DNA of 64,000 bases from Paulownia fortunei (GCA_019321725.1 CM033109.1:4929993-4993992), one strand, 5' to 3'. Shown: positions 36,832 to 50,401, numbered from the stretch's first letter. The notes: generated by a model not told the origin, from the sequence alone. Numbers and translations: made by a program.

Positions 36832-39800
36832 TTAAGCAATGATCTCACCTATCTTGCACTCCCTAAATTTAACTTCCGCCTTGGCATCACCCACTCGAAC
36901 GATGTCACAACATTCGCATCTATCAATCTAGAAGAAGAAGAAAAAAAAAATCAAATAAATTTTTGAAAAACAATTAAAGATTAGCCAGTGTTATATAAAG
37001 CTCGTTTGGTTTTATTTTCAAACTAGTTTTCATATTTTCAGTGTTGAAAATATGTTCGCTAGATTTTTGTATAAAAATAAAAATATGTTTTGATTAATTA
37101 TATTTTGATGTTGACTATATATGTTTAAAAAATAAAAATATATTTATTTTACTATTTATTTTTTGAAAAAAAGACGTGAAATATTTTTAGTAATCATATT
37201 TTTATTTTTATTTTTGATCAAAAATTTTAAAAATAAGAATATTTTTTATAAAAATAAATAAAGTAAATATATTTTTTTTAAATTTCAAATAATCAAAATT
37301 AAAAAATGTATTCTTTGAAAATGTAGTAAAACTAGCTCTATGGCATTACTATTAGTTATTAACATACCTGAAGACGCTTTTTTGAGGGTGAAAAGACTTG
37401 AATCTTGGAGATAGAATCAGCAGAATGATTGCCACTGGAAGAACAAGCCGGCAAACCCCGCGGCCGGGCCCGTAAATAGCTGGTAATGATTTCATCACCT
37501 GAGATACTCTTGTAAACGGATTCAAGGAAGAAAAAATGAGGGGCTTCACAAGGATCGTTAGACAGCGGCCGCGTATTGAACATGTAAAATGGTGGCTTGG
37601 GGCCCCTTGCCCATGGCTTAAACGTTTCAATGGGCATTTGCAGGTAGCTTCGAGGCATAATTCTCTCGTATATTTGTGCAGAATAGCCCCAAGAAATGGA
37701 AAAAGACCAGTTGTTCTGCCTCTGGTAGCAGATGTTTTGCTGCAACAGGCGGGACTGGTCGGCGTTCGCCGCCTTCATGAGGTGGCGCGTGGATTCCATA
37801 CGGTCCATGGAGGGAAATATGGGATCCATTGCATCAAAGTGATGGAAGGTCATGAGGGGAGCTTTTGGGTGGGCTGATAGATAACCTGAGAAGTCGCCAT
37901 GTAAATCCACCTGCAATAATACAAGTGCAATTGCTCCTTTAGATTTTTGCAGTCAGTCCTCTACCTGTCTATCAATATACGCGTCACCTTTTTTCAATCC
38001 TAGCTAAAAAATTAAAAGTTAATTCACATTAAAAAATAAAATAGAATAGATAAGTAGGAAAATGCAAATCAATAAATTTCGTCACGAAAGGAAGTACATT
38101 ATCATTATTCAAGGCTGCACTGGACACAAACAAATCACAAGATAAGTGGTTTTACATTTTGCACGTAAGTGGATGGACGTCAAAGAGAGTAATCAATCAT
38201 AAATATCTATATAATTTCGCTTGTCATTTAAATAGTTAGATTTATTAGACAAATAAAGTATTATGGATAAGGGATTTATTTCATATCGAATGAGCACGTG
38301 GGTGCATTGTGGTTTATAAACAACGGGTCAACCTTTTTCCCCATAGAAGCGTATTTTTCAAGATAAAATCGTCGAAAAAAGTGAATAATATATTTTGGGT
38401 GGAAGCTTGCCAACCCGTGTCATATTAGTTTGGCTCCCTCTATGGAAAGTTGCATTGACACATCGCACACATAGCTCACCTATCTATTGGGATTTTATAT
38501 TAAGGAGAAATTCATCCCATAGAAGTGCATTTTTCAAGATAAAACCATCGACCAAAACGAATAATATATTTTGGGTGGATGCTTGTGATCCCGTGTTATA
38601 TTAGTTTGGCGCCGTTTGTGGAAAGTTGCATTGACATACCGTACACATAGTTCACCCACTTATTAGAATTTTATATTAAAGAGGAATTCATCTCATGACA
38701 AATGAGCATGCGAATGTCAAAATCGCAAGACTTAAATAAAGCGAATAATAGCTTTTGTACGAATGTTTGGCATCTCGTGCCACAACAATTATATACCAGA
38801 ATTTTCTCACTAATGAATCACCAACTTGTTTGATTACATAATTAACTAGTTGAATAAAATGCACAAATTAGATGAGCTAGCAGAAGGTTGAATGCAGAAG
38901 AACGTGGGTTAGACGCAACCCGAGGCTATTTGACCAAGAAGTTTCACTAAAAAAATATCTGATCTTAATTTCGATTAGCGCTAGTTGACTAAGGAATCAA
39001 TCTTAATAAAAAATTGGGCATGGAAAGTACATGCAAGAAGTTCAAAGAAAAACTAATCTGATACACACACATATGAGGTGTCACAAGTTGTAATCAAAAG
39101 AAAAGAGCTAATTATATACTGCTCTAAATGAAAGATTTGTGAGACCATTTATGGATGATCACCCCTAATTTTGTTATGCTTTTAATTTTATCACGAAAAA
39201 AGTGGATTTTTGGTCGGCCATGTGTGAGAGAAACCCATTTTTGATCATCTAATGGTCATTTTTTATTTCCCAATTCTTAGAAACATCTATAGAAATGAGG
39301 CGTTTTCAGATATTATAGTTTGAACAGTGGGTTTTGCAAGAGAGACTTTCATCGGATTTGACGGGATTTGGATTTGGAAATCCAGGTTTAATTGTTTGGA
39401 ATAAATAAAATAATTGAAGTGGTTCGAATTGATGAAATTTAGCTGAAAATGTGATAGTATTAAGTGAAATCCTCCATAGAATGATGGGAATTTAGGGGAT
39501 TTGCATTTGTAATTAAGGAGAAGATGTATTTTTAAAATATTGTCCTTATCTTTTAAAACATTCGAGGCAAAAAAAGTAAATAATTAATTCAATTCTTAAA
39601 ATGGTCTAATGGTGCCAAAATACGATTTCAAAAATCCAAATCCAATTCCAAATCCTATCTTGAATCGAATCATGAAGTTTCCTTAATTTCCCCTCTTTAC
39701 TTTCAAATTCAATGTTTCTCATCGAAGCATACCAACATAGGAAAACACACTACAAAAATCTCTTTACAAAACTCATTATCAATATTGGACGATATAACTG

Positions 39801-40782
39801 TTTGTGCTTAATGAGTTAAATTCAGATGTAATAATTAATATATATTCCACCGTTTCCTAAAATAACACTATTTTCGTCGAGAATTGATACTAAAATGTTC
39901 CTGAAACAACCAAATAGGGCTGATTTCTCCATCCCTTACCAAGAAATGTAATTAATATGAGAATTATATAGAAGGCAAGTGCTTATGAGTACTACTAACC
40001 TGATGAATTCCTTTGTGAGGAGTGAGGTTGACTCCAATATCAGCAATACAAGTCATCGTAATCAGATCAGCAGAAGTACTCTGTGCATATCTAATCAGAC
40101 AACCATCCATGTCCTTCACCAGGGCTTTCGCCAACGGGTAGCTCAACACGATCCCACCCCCGCCAAACGCCTGGTCGAACGAGAACCAGTAATTCGATAT
40201 AACGCTTTCCGAATGCCAACCAAGATAATAATACTTCGTGTGATCATATTCCGCAAGAACATCAACTATGTTATCCACGAAAAATATCGAATCGTCATCT
40301 CCCATGACTATCCATCTCATGTTGTCGTGTTCCTCCCTGAACAGCTCCAGGATCCCATGCACCATCCGTGGCATGAGCTCGAAACGGGGCTTGGTTTCTC
40401 GGAATAATTCAGACAGGTTATCGACTATTCTGTAAGGAGGAGCAGTTTGAGGCCATGGGAGGAGATCTGGTGTCGGGGGTCTGTCTAAATAGACGTAGCC
40501 CCGGGTCTTGTTTGGTCTCCACCAGGCTTCCAGGTATCCCCTTCTGTGAGGCCATGTTTTTACTGAGCCCAGAAGCCCGAAAGCTATGTGGCTGAGATTG
40601 GTTCGAGAATCGCTTGAGATGACGGGTTCTGATGACGGTGAAGCCCATTTCATCAAGAAGAGAGAGGGATTTTGAGTGTTGGAAAGGGGAATCAGGATCA
40701 AATAGAGAACCAGGCCTAAAGCCAACAGGGTTTTCCAGAAGCTGCTTGCTGAGAAGAAATCTTTGGAAAATGCAGAAGCCAT
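36832..40782 (-). CDS. DUF604 / GT31-like putative glycosyltransferase, copy C
   Basis: Three exons: 40782-40000 (261 codons), 37910-37368 (181 codons) and 36927-36832 (31 codons plus stop), giving 473 residues. All introns are GT-AG; the intron 2 acceptor is TAG. The signal anchor is at about residues 16-33 and the stem is shorter than in the other copies. The Asp triad is at 162-164 in WIVMGDDDSIFF. Exon 2 has DLHGDFSGYLSAHP and SFSISWGYSAQIYER. This is the most diverged member of the array: it has RGYLEAWWRP where the others have KAYIESWWRP, and a Trp in YYLGWHSE where B and D have Gly and A has GGQSE. Intron 1 (2.1 kb) carries a 176-base tandem repeat. Predicted role as for the family. 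Confidence 0.87.
38341..38692. repeat. 176-bp tandem repeat in intron 1 of DUF604 copy C
   Basis: Two adjacent units of about 176 bases start at 38341 and 38517 (ccatagaagcgtatttttca versus ccatagaagtgcatttttca). They share gaataatatattttgggtgg, atattagtttggc, ggaaagttgcattgaca and gattttatatta. A partial further match flanks them (aatgagcacgtgggtg near 38290 and aatgagcatgcgaatg near 38701). Noncoding, family unknown. Confidence 0.8.
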
Positions 40783-42048
40783 TGTAATTGAAATGGAAAT
40801 GGAAATGGGATTGAGGGAGAGTATTGTGTTGAGAAACTTTTGATAGAGTCAGTCCAGGTTTTCAGATTATGGAGACTTACAAGTCATAAGACTAAGAATA
40901 CTATTTTTTTTTTATGGCACAAATTGTTTTCAACTCCAAGGGGGATTGCTTATACATGTGAATAATACATGCTGTTCACCCCATGGGAACTAAGAATGTT
41001 CATGTAATAAGTGCCAGCTTACTGTATTTTAAAGTTCTTTTTTGGGAAAAACAATTAAACCTGTCATAATTTCCATATTTGGGGAGAGAAGATTACTGTA
41101 ACTTTCATACATGCTACCTGTTTTACAATGACAGGGAGGAGACAGGCCGCAAATTAAATGAAACATATGTGTATTAAAATTTCTGTTTTTAGTTCTAATA
41201 ATATGAATATATTACAAATAACAAGAAAAAAAAAAAACAACTCGTGTATTTTTATCTAATATTCTATTTCAGTTAAATACAATCATAACTACCTGAAGAT
41301 CTAAGTAATTTAAAATATGCTTAGATTTTTCATTTTATAATGAGGTAAAAAGAAAAAGAAAAACTAGTTAAATGCAATTTAAATCGGAAAGTTATATATC
41401 GTTCGAATTTTGGCAAAATATTTATCTTTCATTTAATTAAAAATAAGGACACAGACTAACTTCTACCGACGACTATCCTTCAATTTGCAATATCTTTGGA
41501 TTGACCTACGTCTGTCTAAAAATGAATGTTTCATTAATACTTATGTAATGCGTATGGCTTAATTATTTCTTTTTCAAATTTTAATAAAGAACAATTTAGT
41601 TAACGTAAACATATTTCTATATCATATTTAAAAAAAATATTATAATATCTAAACTATTAAAGAATCTATATAAACTAGGCCAAAAAATAAAATATCCCAA
41701 GTGTGTATTAGAACATTCAGTTCTAGATAGAGAAACATAAGATTTATGTGCAATTAATTCGCAGATTTCACAGTTTTCAAAGCTAATAACTTTATGTAGT
41801 AGCAATCTACCAAATTTTACTGAAGTAATGATGCACAGTCATCTAAGGCACAGGCAAAGAGACATAAGTATATGTTATGGAAAAAAAAAGTTTAATTTAT
41901 TAGTGAAAAATATTAAACTGCTTTGCGTATAACACAAATTATAAGCTTCATAAATAAACAAATATTAAACAGCTTTGCGTAGTCATAAACCTACAGCGTC
42001 TCCCGACCTTGTATATATGTATGGTTTATTAACAGAAGAGGTAAGGCC

Positions 42049-42440
42049 AAAATCATTCTTTTGAAAATTGAATGGAATTGATCGGTTCAATCTATTTAAT
42101 CAAAAATTAGATGTCGGTCTGGTTTTTAAGGATATAAAATTGAATTTTCGATTTGACCGATTAAAATTGATGAAAATGGTTTGATAGATTTTTATTTTTT
42201 AAAAAAATTTAAATTTAATATTTTATTATATTTATGTGGTTATTTAAATTTTGTATGTTTGTTAGATATTTTTTTAGGTAATTATTTATCTTTTTTTTTT
42301 AAAAAATATATTATATAACAATTAGTCTATTATATTATCATTTTATATAATATAATAAAAAAATATAATCAATTTTTATTATAGCGGTTCGACCGATTGA
42401 ACCTCTAATCATAAGTAAGATCGATTTGGTCACAACACAA
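42049..42440. mobile_element. MITE-like dispersed element, copy 2
   Basis: Same motif order as 42532-42935: gaattgatcggttcaatc at the left, a core with tatttatgtggttatttaaa and ttatcattttatataatata, and cggttcgaccgattgaacc at the right. Both copies have the same orientation and lie about 90 bases apart. The right edge is uncertain. Confidence 0.6.
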
Positions 42441-42531
42441 GTCGAAAGGGTCTACTTTGATAATTGTGTGTTGGAATTTAATACTTTGCTATTCTAAAAT
42501 AATTATTCACTAAATTACTATAATACAAAGC

Positions 42532-42935
42532 ACTATTTTTAGAAATTAGATTGAATCGATTGGTTCAATCGGTTTACCCGAGAATCAATGCTTGGTCAGT
42601 TCGTTGACTTTAATTAACCACATTTTTGATTAAATCAGTCAAAAAATTGATCAAATCGGCCAAGAATCAGTCACGAACGGATTAATTTTTTTAAGAAAGT
42701 TTAAACTTTATATTTTATTATATATATATGATTATTTAAATTTTGTATTTTATTAAATATATTTTTTAGTTAATTATTATTTTTTTAAGATTTATTAATT
42801 AATAATTAATATATTACATTATTATTTTATATAATATAATAAAAAATTATAATCAATTTTATTAGAATGGTTGGATCGGTAATTCGGACCAACTATAAAT
42901 CGATTTGATCATCGATCCAATTATTAAAAATACTA
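42532..42935. mobile_element. MITE-like dispersed element, copy 3
   Basis: The left end (actatttttagaaattagat) and right end (gatccaattattaaaaatac) are imperfect inverted repeats of one another. The AT-rich core matches copies at 22512 and 42049. Length is about 400 bases with no coding capacity. Best read as a non-autonomous DNA element; the superfamily is not assigned. Confidence 0.6.
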
Positions 42936-45900
42936 TTACAAAGTTAAACATTTTTTGTCGTATAAATTTGTTTGATGATTTTGATGTTATAAAACTTTGT
43001 TAATATTTGTTCCATTTTCTTAAGTTAGTTTTCAAAAAATCTGAATATGTTATTTGTTAACGTGCAGATATAAATAGTCAAATCGATCCATCGACTTTAA
43101 TAAGAGTGTTTTTTCTTTTTTTTTTTTCTTTTGAAATGGAAGGAGTCCTGCATAATTGATAGTTCCTTTAGATTGTAAAAAATCTGTTCAACCTAGCATT
43201 TTCTTCAATTCAGTTAAAAATTATAATTTATCAACAATATACTCAAATACTATTATCTTTGTCCCAAAATCGGGATATATATTGCTGTTAACTGATTTTA
43301 TTATTTTTTTAAGTCCAATAGTAAAAATTAATCTATTTTTTTTATTAAATCAAATGAGTAATATTGTATCATATAGCAAATATTAAGATTTAAAAATTTC
43401 ATGCTGTTGAAATTGTCAAAGAATTAATTTGATAAATTGTTGAAAAAATTAAGTAGTTTCACTTCATAATTTATTTTTTTTAAAAAAAAAATGAATTCAA
43501 GTCTCACTTATATGTATTTTTTGTATGTCTGCTGATTGAGAATTGTTGATTGTTCTTGCTTAGTCTTTGAAAATTGCACTGAACATCATGATAAATATTG
43601 TAATTGTTACTCTAAAAAATAAAATAACTGAACATCTTGATAAATAATATAATTAATCATTTTCCAAAAAAATATAACTAAATCGATCGAAATCTAAAAA
43701 ATTAACAATTGGTCTCTCACTTCTCTCTTCTATCATGTTTTCTTTCTCCAATTTTTTCAATAACATTATTTCATTTACTTCAAGAGTTTATTATTGTATT
43801 AATTTAAGTACGCAAATGAAGCGTTCTTCAATGGGGCTCAAACTACGAACTAATGTTGAGAATTAAAATTAAATTAAAATTAATTTAATTATTAGTAACG
43901 CACTATTTTTGGGTACTAAAATATTTGATTGTATCTAAATTAATTATATATTTTAATATTAAATCAAGAAATGATTTTTTTTTTAATTTTTTTTTACTGA
44001 TTCCTCAATTCAAATAATGACAATATAAGTGTTACATCAATAGGTCAAATAATGGAATCGTATTTTATTAATCCAACGGCCGACATCCTGGCCACTAAGA
44101 TGCACCAACTGGTGAATCCTAACACAATACTCAGGAAGCTTCTATTTTATATATATTGTTTGTCTCGCAAATGACAGAAGAGTTTATGCTGTTAGCTACT
44201 AATCCTCAACTATGAATTTTTTTATTCTCCAATTAATTTAAAACATATTGTTTTATTAAATTTATACACGTTATTTAACTGTACGTGGTTGGTCAGAAAA
44301 ATATTATTTTACTAAATTCATACAAAATATAATACTCCATTTCTCTGGGTATGATTTCCCAAGGTATTATTTTTTTAACCAAAAAATAAAAAAAAATAAT
44401 TAGTCATTAATTTGCTCACTCGAAGGAATACACATACATTGGGTTAAAACAATTATTAGTCTAAACCCCGCCCGATACACGAAATTCAAGAAAACTATAA
44501 TATTAATATAAAAATAGAATGGTTTATGTTTAAGTTTGACATTTAGTGAATTATAGAAAAGATTTATTCAATATATAGCAATTGAGAATCGAAAAAAAAA
44601 AACTATTTACTAAATACAATTGAAGAAGGTATATAAAAACGTGGCATTAAAATATCAAAATTATGAAAATTAAAATAATATGTGGACTAAATTTTGATTG
44701 ATTATAATACAAAAATCTTTAGAACTTGATTGGCTTAATTTAGTCAAATGAATTCAATAAGCATGTAAGGGATCAACATGTATTTTTTTAAGAGTCCAAA
44801 ATTAATTTCGGGGAGTAGAAAGAAAATTATTGAGTAAATCAGATTATATATGTAAACTAAAAAAATAAATATTAATTTAATTAGATAAACAAGAGATTAG
44901 GGAACAAAACAGAGAAAATTGAAAAACATATTTTATTATATATATTTAATAAAATAGAAAGTAAATACATTTATTTTAAACCTTATTAATTTGATTTAGA
45001 AATACTTCGTACATGCTAATAATTAATGCTTTGTTCTATAGTTTCTTCTCTAAGCCAAAATTCAAGTGAGAATTATATTTTTCTATATAACATTTTTCGG
45101 ATCCGGATCTGAATTTGGATTTCTCTTATTCTCATTGAATTCAAATTCGAGACAAATATTAAATAACTCAGTTTAGGTCATGATTTGAGTAGATTGATAA
45201 GATCGGATCCAAATAATTTCAATTCGATATGTTGCCAACTCCATGTCCGAATAATGTATTTCTCTATCTAGATGATGAAACACGTTGTACGTAGTATATA
45301 GTATATACTACTCAATCCTTATGGAATTTCCTTATGGAATTAATTAATAAAAGTACCATTTGTTACAAAAAGTCAAATTATTTGATCTTAAATATCCAAT
45401 TTAAAAAGGAGATAAGCTTAGTCGCAATAGTACCAATGAAGCTTTTAAATTATTTATAGACTGAGCTGTTATTAATTATTTTTATATATATTTGATGTGC
45501 CTAAATACAATTGAATATAAAATTTTAGCAACTATGCATAATAAGTTAGTGATGGATCCTATAATTAGCTAAGGTCATTAATCTAAAAAAGCTTTATCCA
45601 ATAATGTCTATTAGTACATTAGTTTTACCACATCGAATACTATTTACACTCAAAACACATTTAAACAATTATAAATATTTATCTTTTTTTTGCAAATGGA
45701 CGTATGATTCATTTAACATTTTATAATGTTATGTTCTTAGTCACTATTTATGCTCTAGTTACCTAAGACTTTTCCACACCAGTTAGAAAATATTATAAAT
45801 TATAATTTTACATACCAATAAATATAGTTCTTTATTACAAAATAAAAAGGCAATAATTTTAGAGAAAAGTTAGCGGTTGGCTAGGGAAAGTCGCAAGATA

Positions 45901-46864
45901 AATTTTAGTACAAGTCAGAAGATATCTCTAGAGAAAGGACAGTTTTCATTTTGATTCAGCCCACCTAGTGTAGGAGCCCTAGAGCAGAAGAAGTAGCGTA
46001 GCTGGACTCCAAAGCAATTTGTCCAATGCTATTTACTTATCTACTTGGTCCTTACCAATTGACATAATTGGGACTCACATGAGCATAATTGAAAGGGTAG
46101 ATGGCACTTCAAAGCCCGATCCCGATCCCGATCCCCATTCCCCATCCCCTCTCCCCTATCAAATTGTATTATTTTAAAGCTTTATTTTTTAAAAGTAATT
46201 TAAAATTATTTTTAGCAACTTACACTCATCGTACTATTTTACTTTTCAATAATATTTTTAAATTAAATTTTCATCATAAAATTTTTCGTCGCGCGTCTTT
46301 TTTTTCTCTTCCCACTTAAAATCCAAACAAAAAGCTTCTTAATATTTTGAAATGCGATTAACACTATTTTCAATTACTACTCATAATCAATTCATATTTT
46401 TCTCACACTGCAACTAAAGTTATCTGTAACAAAAGTATTACTATCATTTGTCGTGCTTGTACAATTGATAGTAATTAATTAATATATATCACAAAATTTT
46501 TTGCTTGACTTTTGAGCGAGAAAAAATGAAACATGACGGAGAAAATAAAAAATTTTTCAGCAAAAATTTGACTTGAAAATTCCATTGAAAGGTGAAGTGG
46601 TACAATGAATATAAATTGGAAGAGGTAAATTTTTTTGAAGTAATAAAATAGTGAAATTTGGGACGATGACTTGCCATTTACCCTAATTGAAGGGTACTGC
46701 AAGAACTTGTCCTAACATCTTTCAACTTTTCAACTTCACCATATGAGCTTGGCATCTCATGTACAAACAGCATATACAAACTAATTGTGGAAAATTAAGG
46801 ATTAATCCCACAAAATTATAGAAAGCTCCCGATTTCTTCTGGAGATCCTCTTTTAAGCAGATAT

Positions 46865-48842
46865 TTAAGCGATTATTTCACCTCTCATGCATTCCCTAAA
46901 TCTGATCTCTGCCTGAACGCTGTCGACTCGTATAATGTCACAACACTCACATCTATCCATCTGAAAGAAAACAGAAAAAATAGATAAGAAAGTTATACAT
47001 GTAGTGTTGCATCATCTATATTTATACGAGGGACGGAGTTAGGAGCGATAATAGTGACGCCCTTTCAACTCCATAAAATTTTTAAATTAATATAAATTTT
47101 ATGTATAAAATTATTAAATTTTAAAAATTTATCCTCCTCTAAAAAATTAAAACCTTTTATCTACTGACATTTTTTAGTTTCGTCCCTTATATATATAGAC
47201 AGATAGAGTTTATTTATTGATTCAAATGGACATGCCTTTTTGTGTTGCTGAATTATATTCTTGTTTTTGTGCTATAGTTTAACTATTATACTTCAATGAA
47301 CTAACCTCAGTGCGCTTTGCAGGTGGTGAAAAGACTTGAATTCTGTGGATATCGTCTGCAGAATGATTGCCACTTGATGAACAAGCTGGCAGAGCACGGG
47401 GCCACGCTCGAGAATAGCTGGTAAGAATTTCATGGCTCTCAATTGTTTCCTCCACGGATTCGACGAAGAAAACATGAGGAGCTTCACAGGGATCGCTGGA
47501 ACGGCGTCGCGTTTTGAACAAATAATTTGGAGGCCTTGGAGTCCTTACCCATGGCTTAAATGTTTGGACGGGGATCTGTAAATAGCTCCGGGGCATGACG
47601 GTCTCATATATGTGTGCAGAATAGCCCCAAGAAATGGAAAAAGACCAGTTGCTTTGCCTGTGATGGCAAATGGTTTGCTGTAACATCCTGGACTGATCGG
47701 CTGTCGCCGCCCTCATGAGGTGGCGCGTGGATTCAAAACGATCCAAGGAGGGAAATATTGGTTCCACCATGTCAAAATGGTGAAGGGACATTAATGGGGA
47801 CTGTGGGTGAGATGATAAGAAACCCGAAATATCACCACGAAAATCAATCTGCAAGATGTGTTTATGAAAAGGATAATAAGTCTATCAATATTTTGTGAAG
47901 CAAATAAAAATTTTCCAGGCTTCCCTAACTTAAAAATCGGTACAATACATGTTACACCAGTGCAAGGCGATGGTTGCGAAAGCGTTCGATTTTGTTAAAA
48001 ATGGGATACTTATATGAATACAAGACATTAATTACCTGATGATTTCCTTTTTGGGGTGACAGGTTTGCTCCAATGTCAGCAATACAGGCCCTTGTGGTAT
48101 TATCGGCAGAATTCAAGAACGCATATCTCTTGAGACAATTTTCCATATCTCTCGCCAGAGCTTTTGCGAGAGGATAGCTCAACATGATTCCACCTCCACC
48201 AAAAGCCTGGTTGAATGAGAAAAGGTAATTTGACAAAATAAATTCAGAATGCCCACCAAGGTAGTAGTACTTTGTATGATCGTATTTCGCAAGAACATCG
48301 ACTATGTTATCCACAAAAAATATCGAATCATCGTCCCCCATCACTAGCCATCTAAGATTTTCATGGTCCAGCTCCCTCAACACCTCCATTATTCCATGCA
48401 CCATTCTTTGTGCCCGGATTTCAGATTTGTTCAGAAGTTCTGTGAGGTCATCAGATATCCTATATGGAGGAGAAGTTTCAGGCCATGGGAGGAGCCCTTC
48501 AGCTGGAGCTTTATCCAGAAATAAATATCCCCATGTAACGTTCGGCCGCCACCATGATTCTATGTACGCTTTCCTGTGTTGCCATGCTTTTTCTGAACCG
48601 ATAAGCCCGAATACAACGTGGCTGAGATTAGTCGGAGAATCTGTAGTTGTTTCTTGTGAAAAATGATTCTTCTGTGTGGAAAGTGACTGTGAAAATGGTG
48701 CAGGTTTCAGGAGAGGAGAACAGAAATTGGAAGCAGGAAAGATAAGGTGTTTGTTTGTATAGGAAATGCTGATAAAACAAAGGGTCAAGCCTAATATCAG
48801 CACTGTTCTGCATTGGCCACATAAGTTAAATCTTGGTTTCAT
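46865..48842 (-). CDS. DUF604 / GT31-like putative glycosyltransferase, copy D
   Basis: Three exons: 48842-48036 (269 codons), 47848-47306 (181 codons) and 46960-46865 (31 codons plus stop), giving 481 residues with GT-AG introns. I chose the ATG at 48842 (MKPRFNLCGQ) because it aligns the signal anchor (CRTVLILGLTLCFISIS) with the starts of A, B and C. An in-frame ATG at 48914 would add 24 residues. The Asp triad is at 170-172 in WLVMGDDDSIFF; exon 2 has FRGDISGFLSSHP and SFSISWGYSAHIYE. Odd: residue 104 is Trp (NVTWGYLFLD) where A, B and C have Arg (TRG), a non-conservative change. It is the most compact gene of the array (intron 1 is 187 bases) and the most upstream in transcription order. 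Confidence 0.88.
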
Positions 48843-48943
48843 TTTATTGAACTTGGCTGCAATTACAGATATTATTTCTTGAAATAGTACATGTTGCAAA
48901 GATGATGCATGCATGATTACTGATCAACTATATATATATATAT

Positions 48944-48974
<31 letters not shown>

Positions 48975-50401
48975 CCATTTAATTCAAAGAGATGATAATC
49001 CATGTGACCTATATCTTGGTGCACACTCAGGGAATTAATGTACGCAAATTATTTTCCATGAATTTCACTTTAAAAGTATTGTTGACTTGTCCACTATATT
49101 TTAAACTTGAAGTTATTTATTTTAGCTTTAAAGAGATATATTTAATTTTTCTAATGACTTTATAGAGTTTTTTTTTGAGAAAAAATCCATTTTCATCCGA
49201 TGTATATAATTCAACATGCCAACTATAAGACAACTAATTAGAAATACAAGGAAAAGAGATGAATCACAAATTCATAGTGAAGATTAAAGAATAAATTTTT
49301 TGTAGGAATTATTTGTCACTAATGACAATGACAAAAAAAGAAAAGAAAAATAAAAAAAGAATAGCCCACTTGTATTGTACTTATTTACTTTAGAAACAAA
49401 TAATTTACTTTGAAATTAAATAGAAATCACAAAAAAAAGAACATTGCTTTTTCCCTACTTCACTAATTAAAAAACAACATAAAATCCCATGCTTCAGTGA
49501 TGAAAAATGAAATGGGTTTTGCCTTCGCCAATACGTGAGATAAGATAACTTTTTCCCTGGCTTAATTACCAAATAACCAGATGGAAAATGCTTACTTTTG
49601 CAGAGCCTTAAGTCAAATTATCATAAGCACACAAACAAATAATGTGTGAATTCGTTGCTCATAGAAGACTTTAGATTAATTGGAGGATACACATAATATA
49701 CCTTTTTGGACTTCCAATGCATGAATTATGAATTAGTCTAACCCCCACAAATCTCAATAATTGCTTCATTTTGTTTAAGTCTATTATAAGAAGTCAAAAC
49801 TATGGATGATAAAAGGTCGAACTTATTCTATTTGGTGTGCATATTTACTATTATAAATAGATTTGGGCAGATTTAAATTTTTATTTCAAACCCATTATGT
49901 TCCAATTATCAATTTGATTTTTATTTTTATTTTAAAAATATATTATATATATTTATGTGATATTTTTTAAAAAAATATATTTTAAAAAAAAATTATTTTT
50001 TATTTTTATAAAAATATATTTTTTTTTAATATTTATAAATAATAAAATGATGTAACATGTCTAGTGTGTGTAACCTGTCGGATTTAGATCCTAAAAAACT
50101 TGATGAGCGAATTTTAAATTTCACCAAATAGATTGCAAACCCGTGTCTTCCCTAATCAAAACTCTACATGGCCAAAAGCTACCGTAAAAAGGCATTTTCA
50201 TCTTTTCGTTTCTTTCTTCTTCTTTTTTTCAGTAACCAAAATAAACTATTAGAACAACGTGACACACTTATTGCTTCAATAGTTACAATAAAGTCAACAA
50301 ATATTACAAGAGGTAATTAATATAAGTTCTACATCTAAATGAAGTATAGTCACATCCCAATTATTCACTCAAAAACAAAATCCCAATTATAATATATTTT
50401 T
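48843..50401. other. Intergenic region upstream of DUF604 copy D
   Basis: Promoter-side sequence of copy D, then AT-rich spacer up to the edge of the NADK1-derived duplication. No gene or mobile element was recognised. Confidence 0.55.
48930..48972. repeat. (AT)n/(ATAC) tract upstream of DUF604 copy D
   Basis: An interrupted AT-dinucleotide tract just before the first candidate ATG of copy D. It could include the TATA element, but simple repeats make this impossible to judge from sequence. Confidence 0.7.

Larger units (their letters stand above)
40783..46864. other. Intergenic region between DUF604 copies C and D (6.1 kb)
   Basis: No gene is supported. It contains two neighbouring copies of a MITE-like element (about 42049-42440 and 42532-42935), a short direct repeat (aatattaaac-gctttgcgta, near 41909 and 41964) and a hexamer run (cccgat, three copies) at 46115-46132. 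The remainder is AT-rich spacer. Frames such as 46475-46702 look random. Confidence 0.6.
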
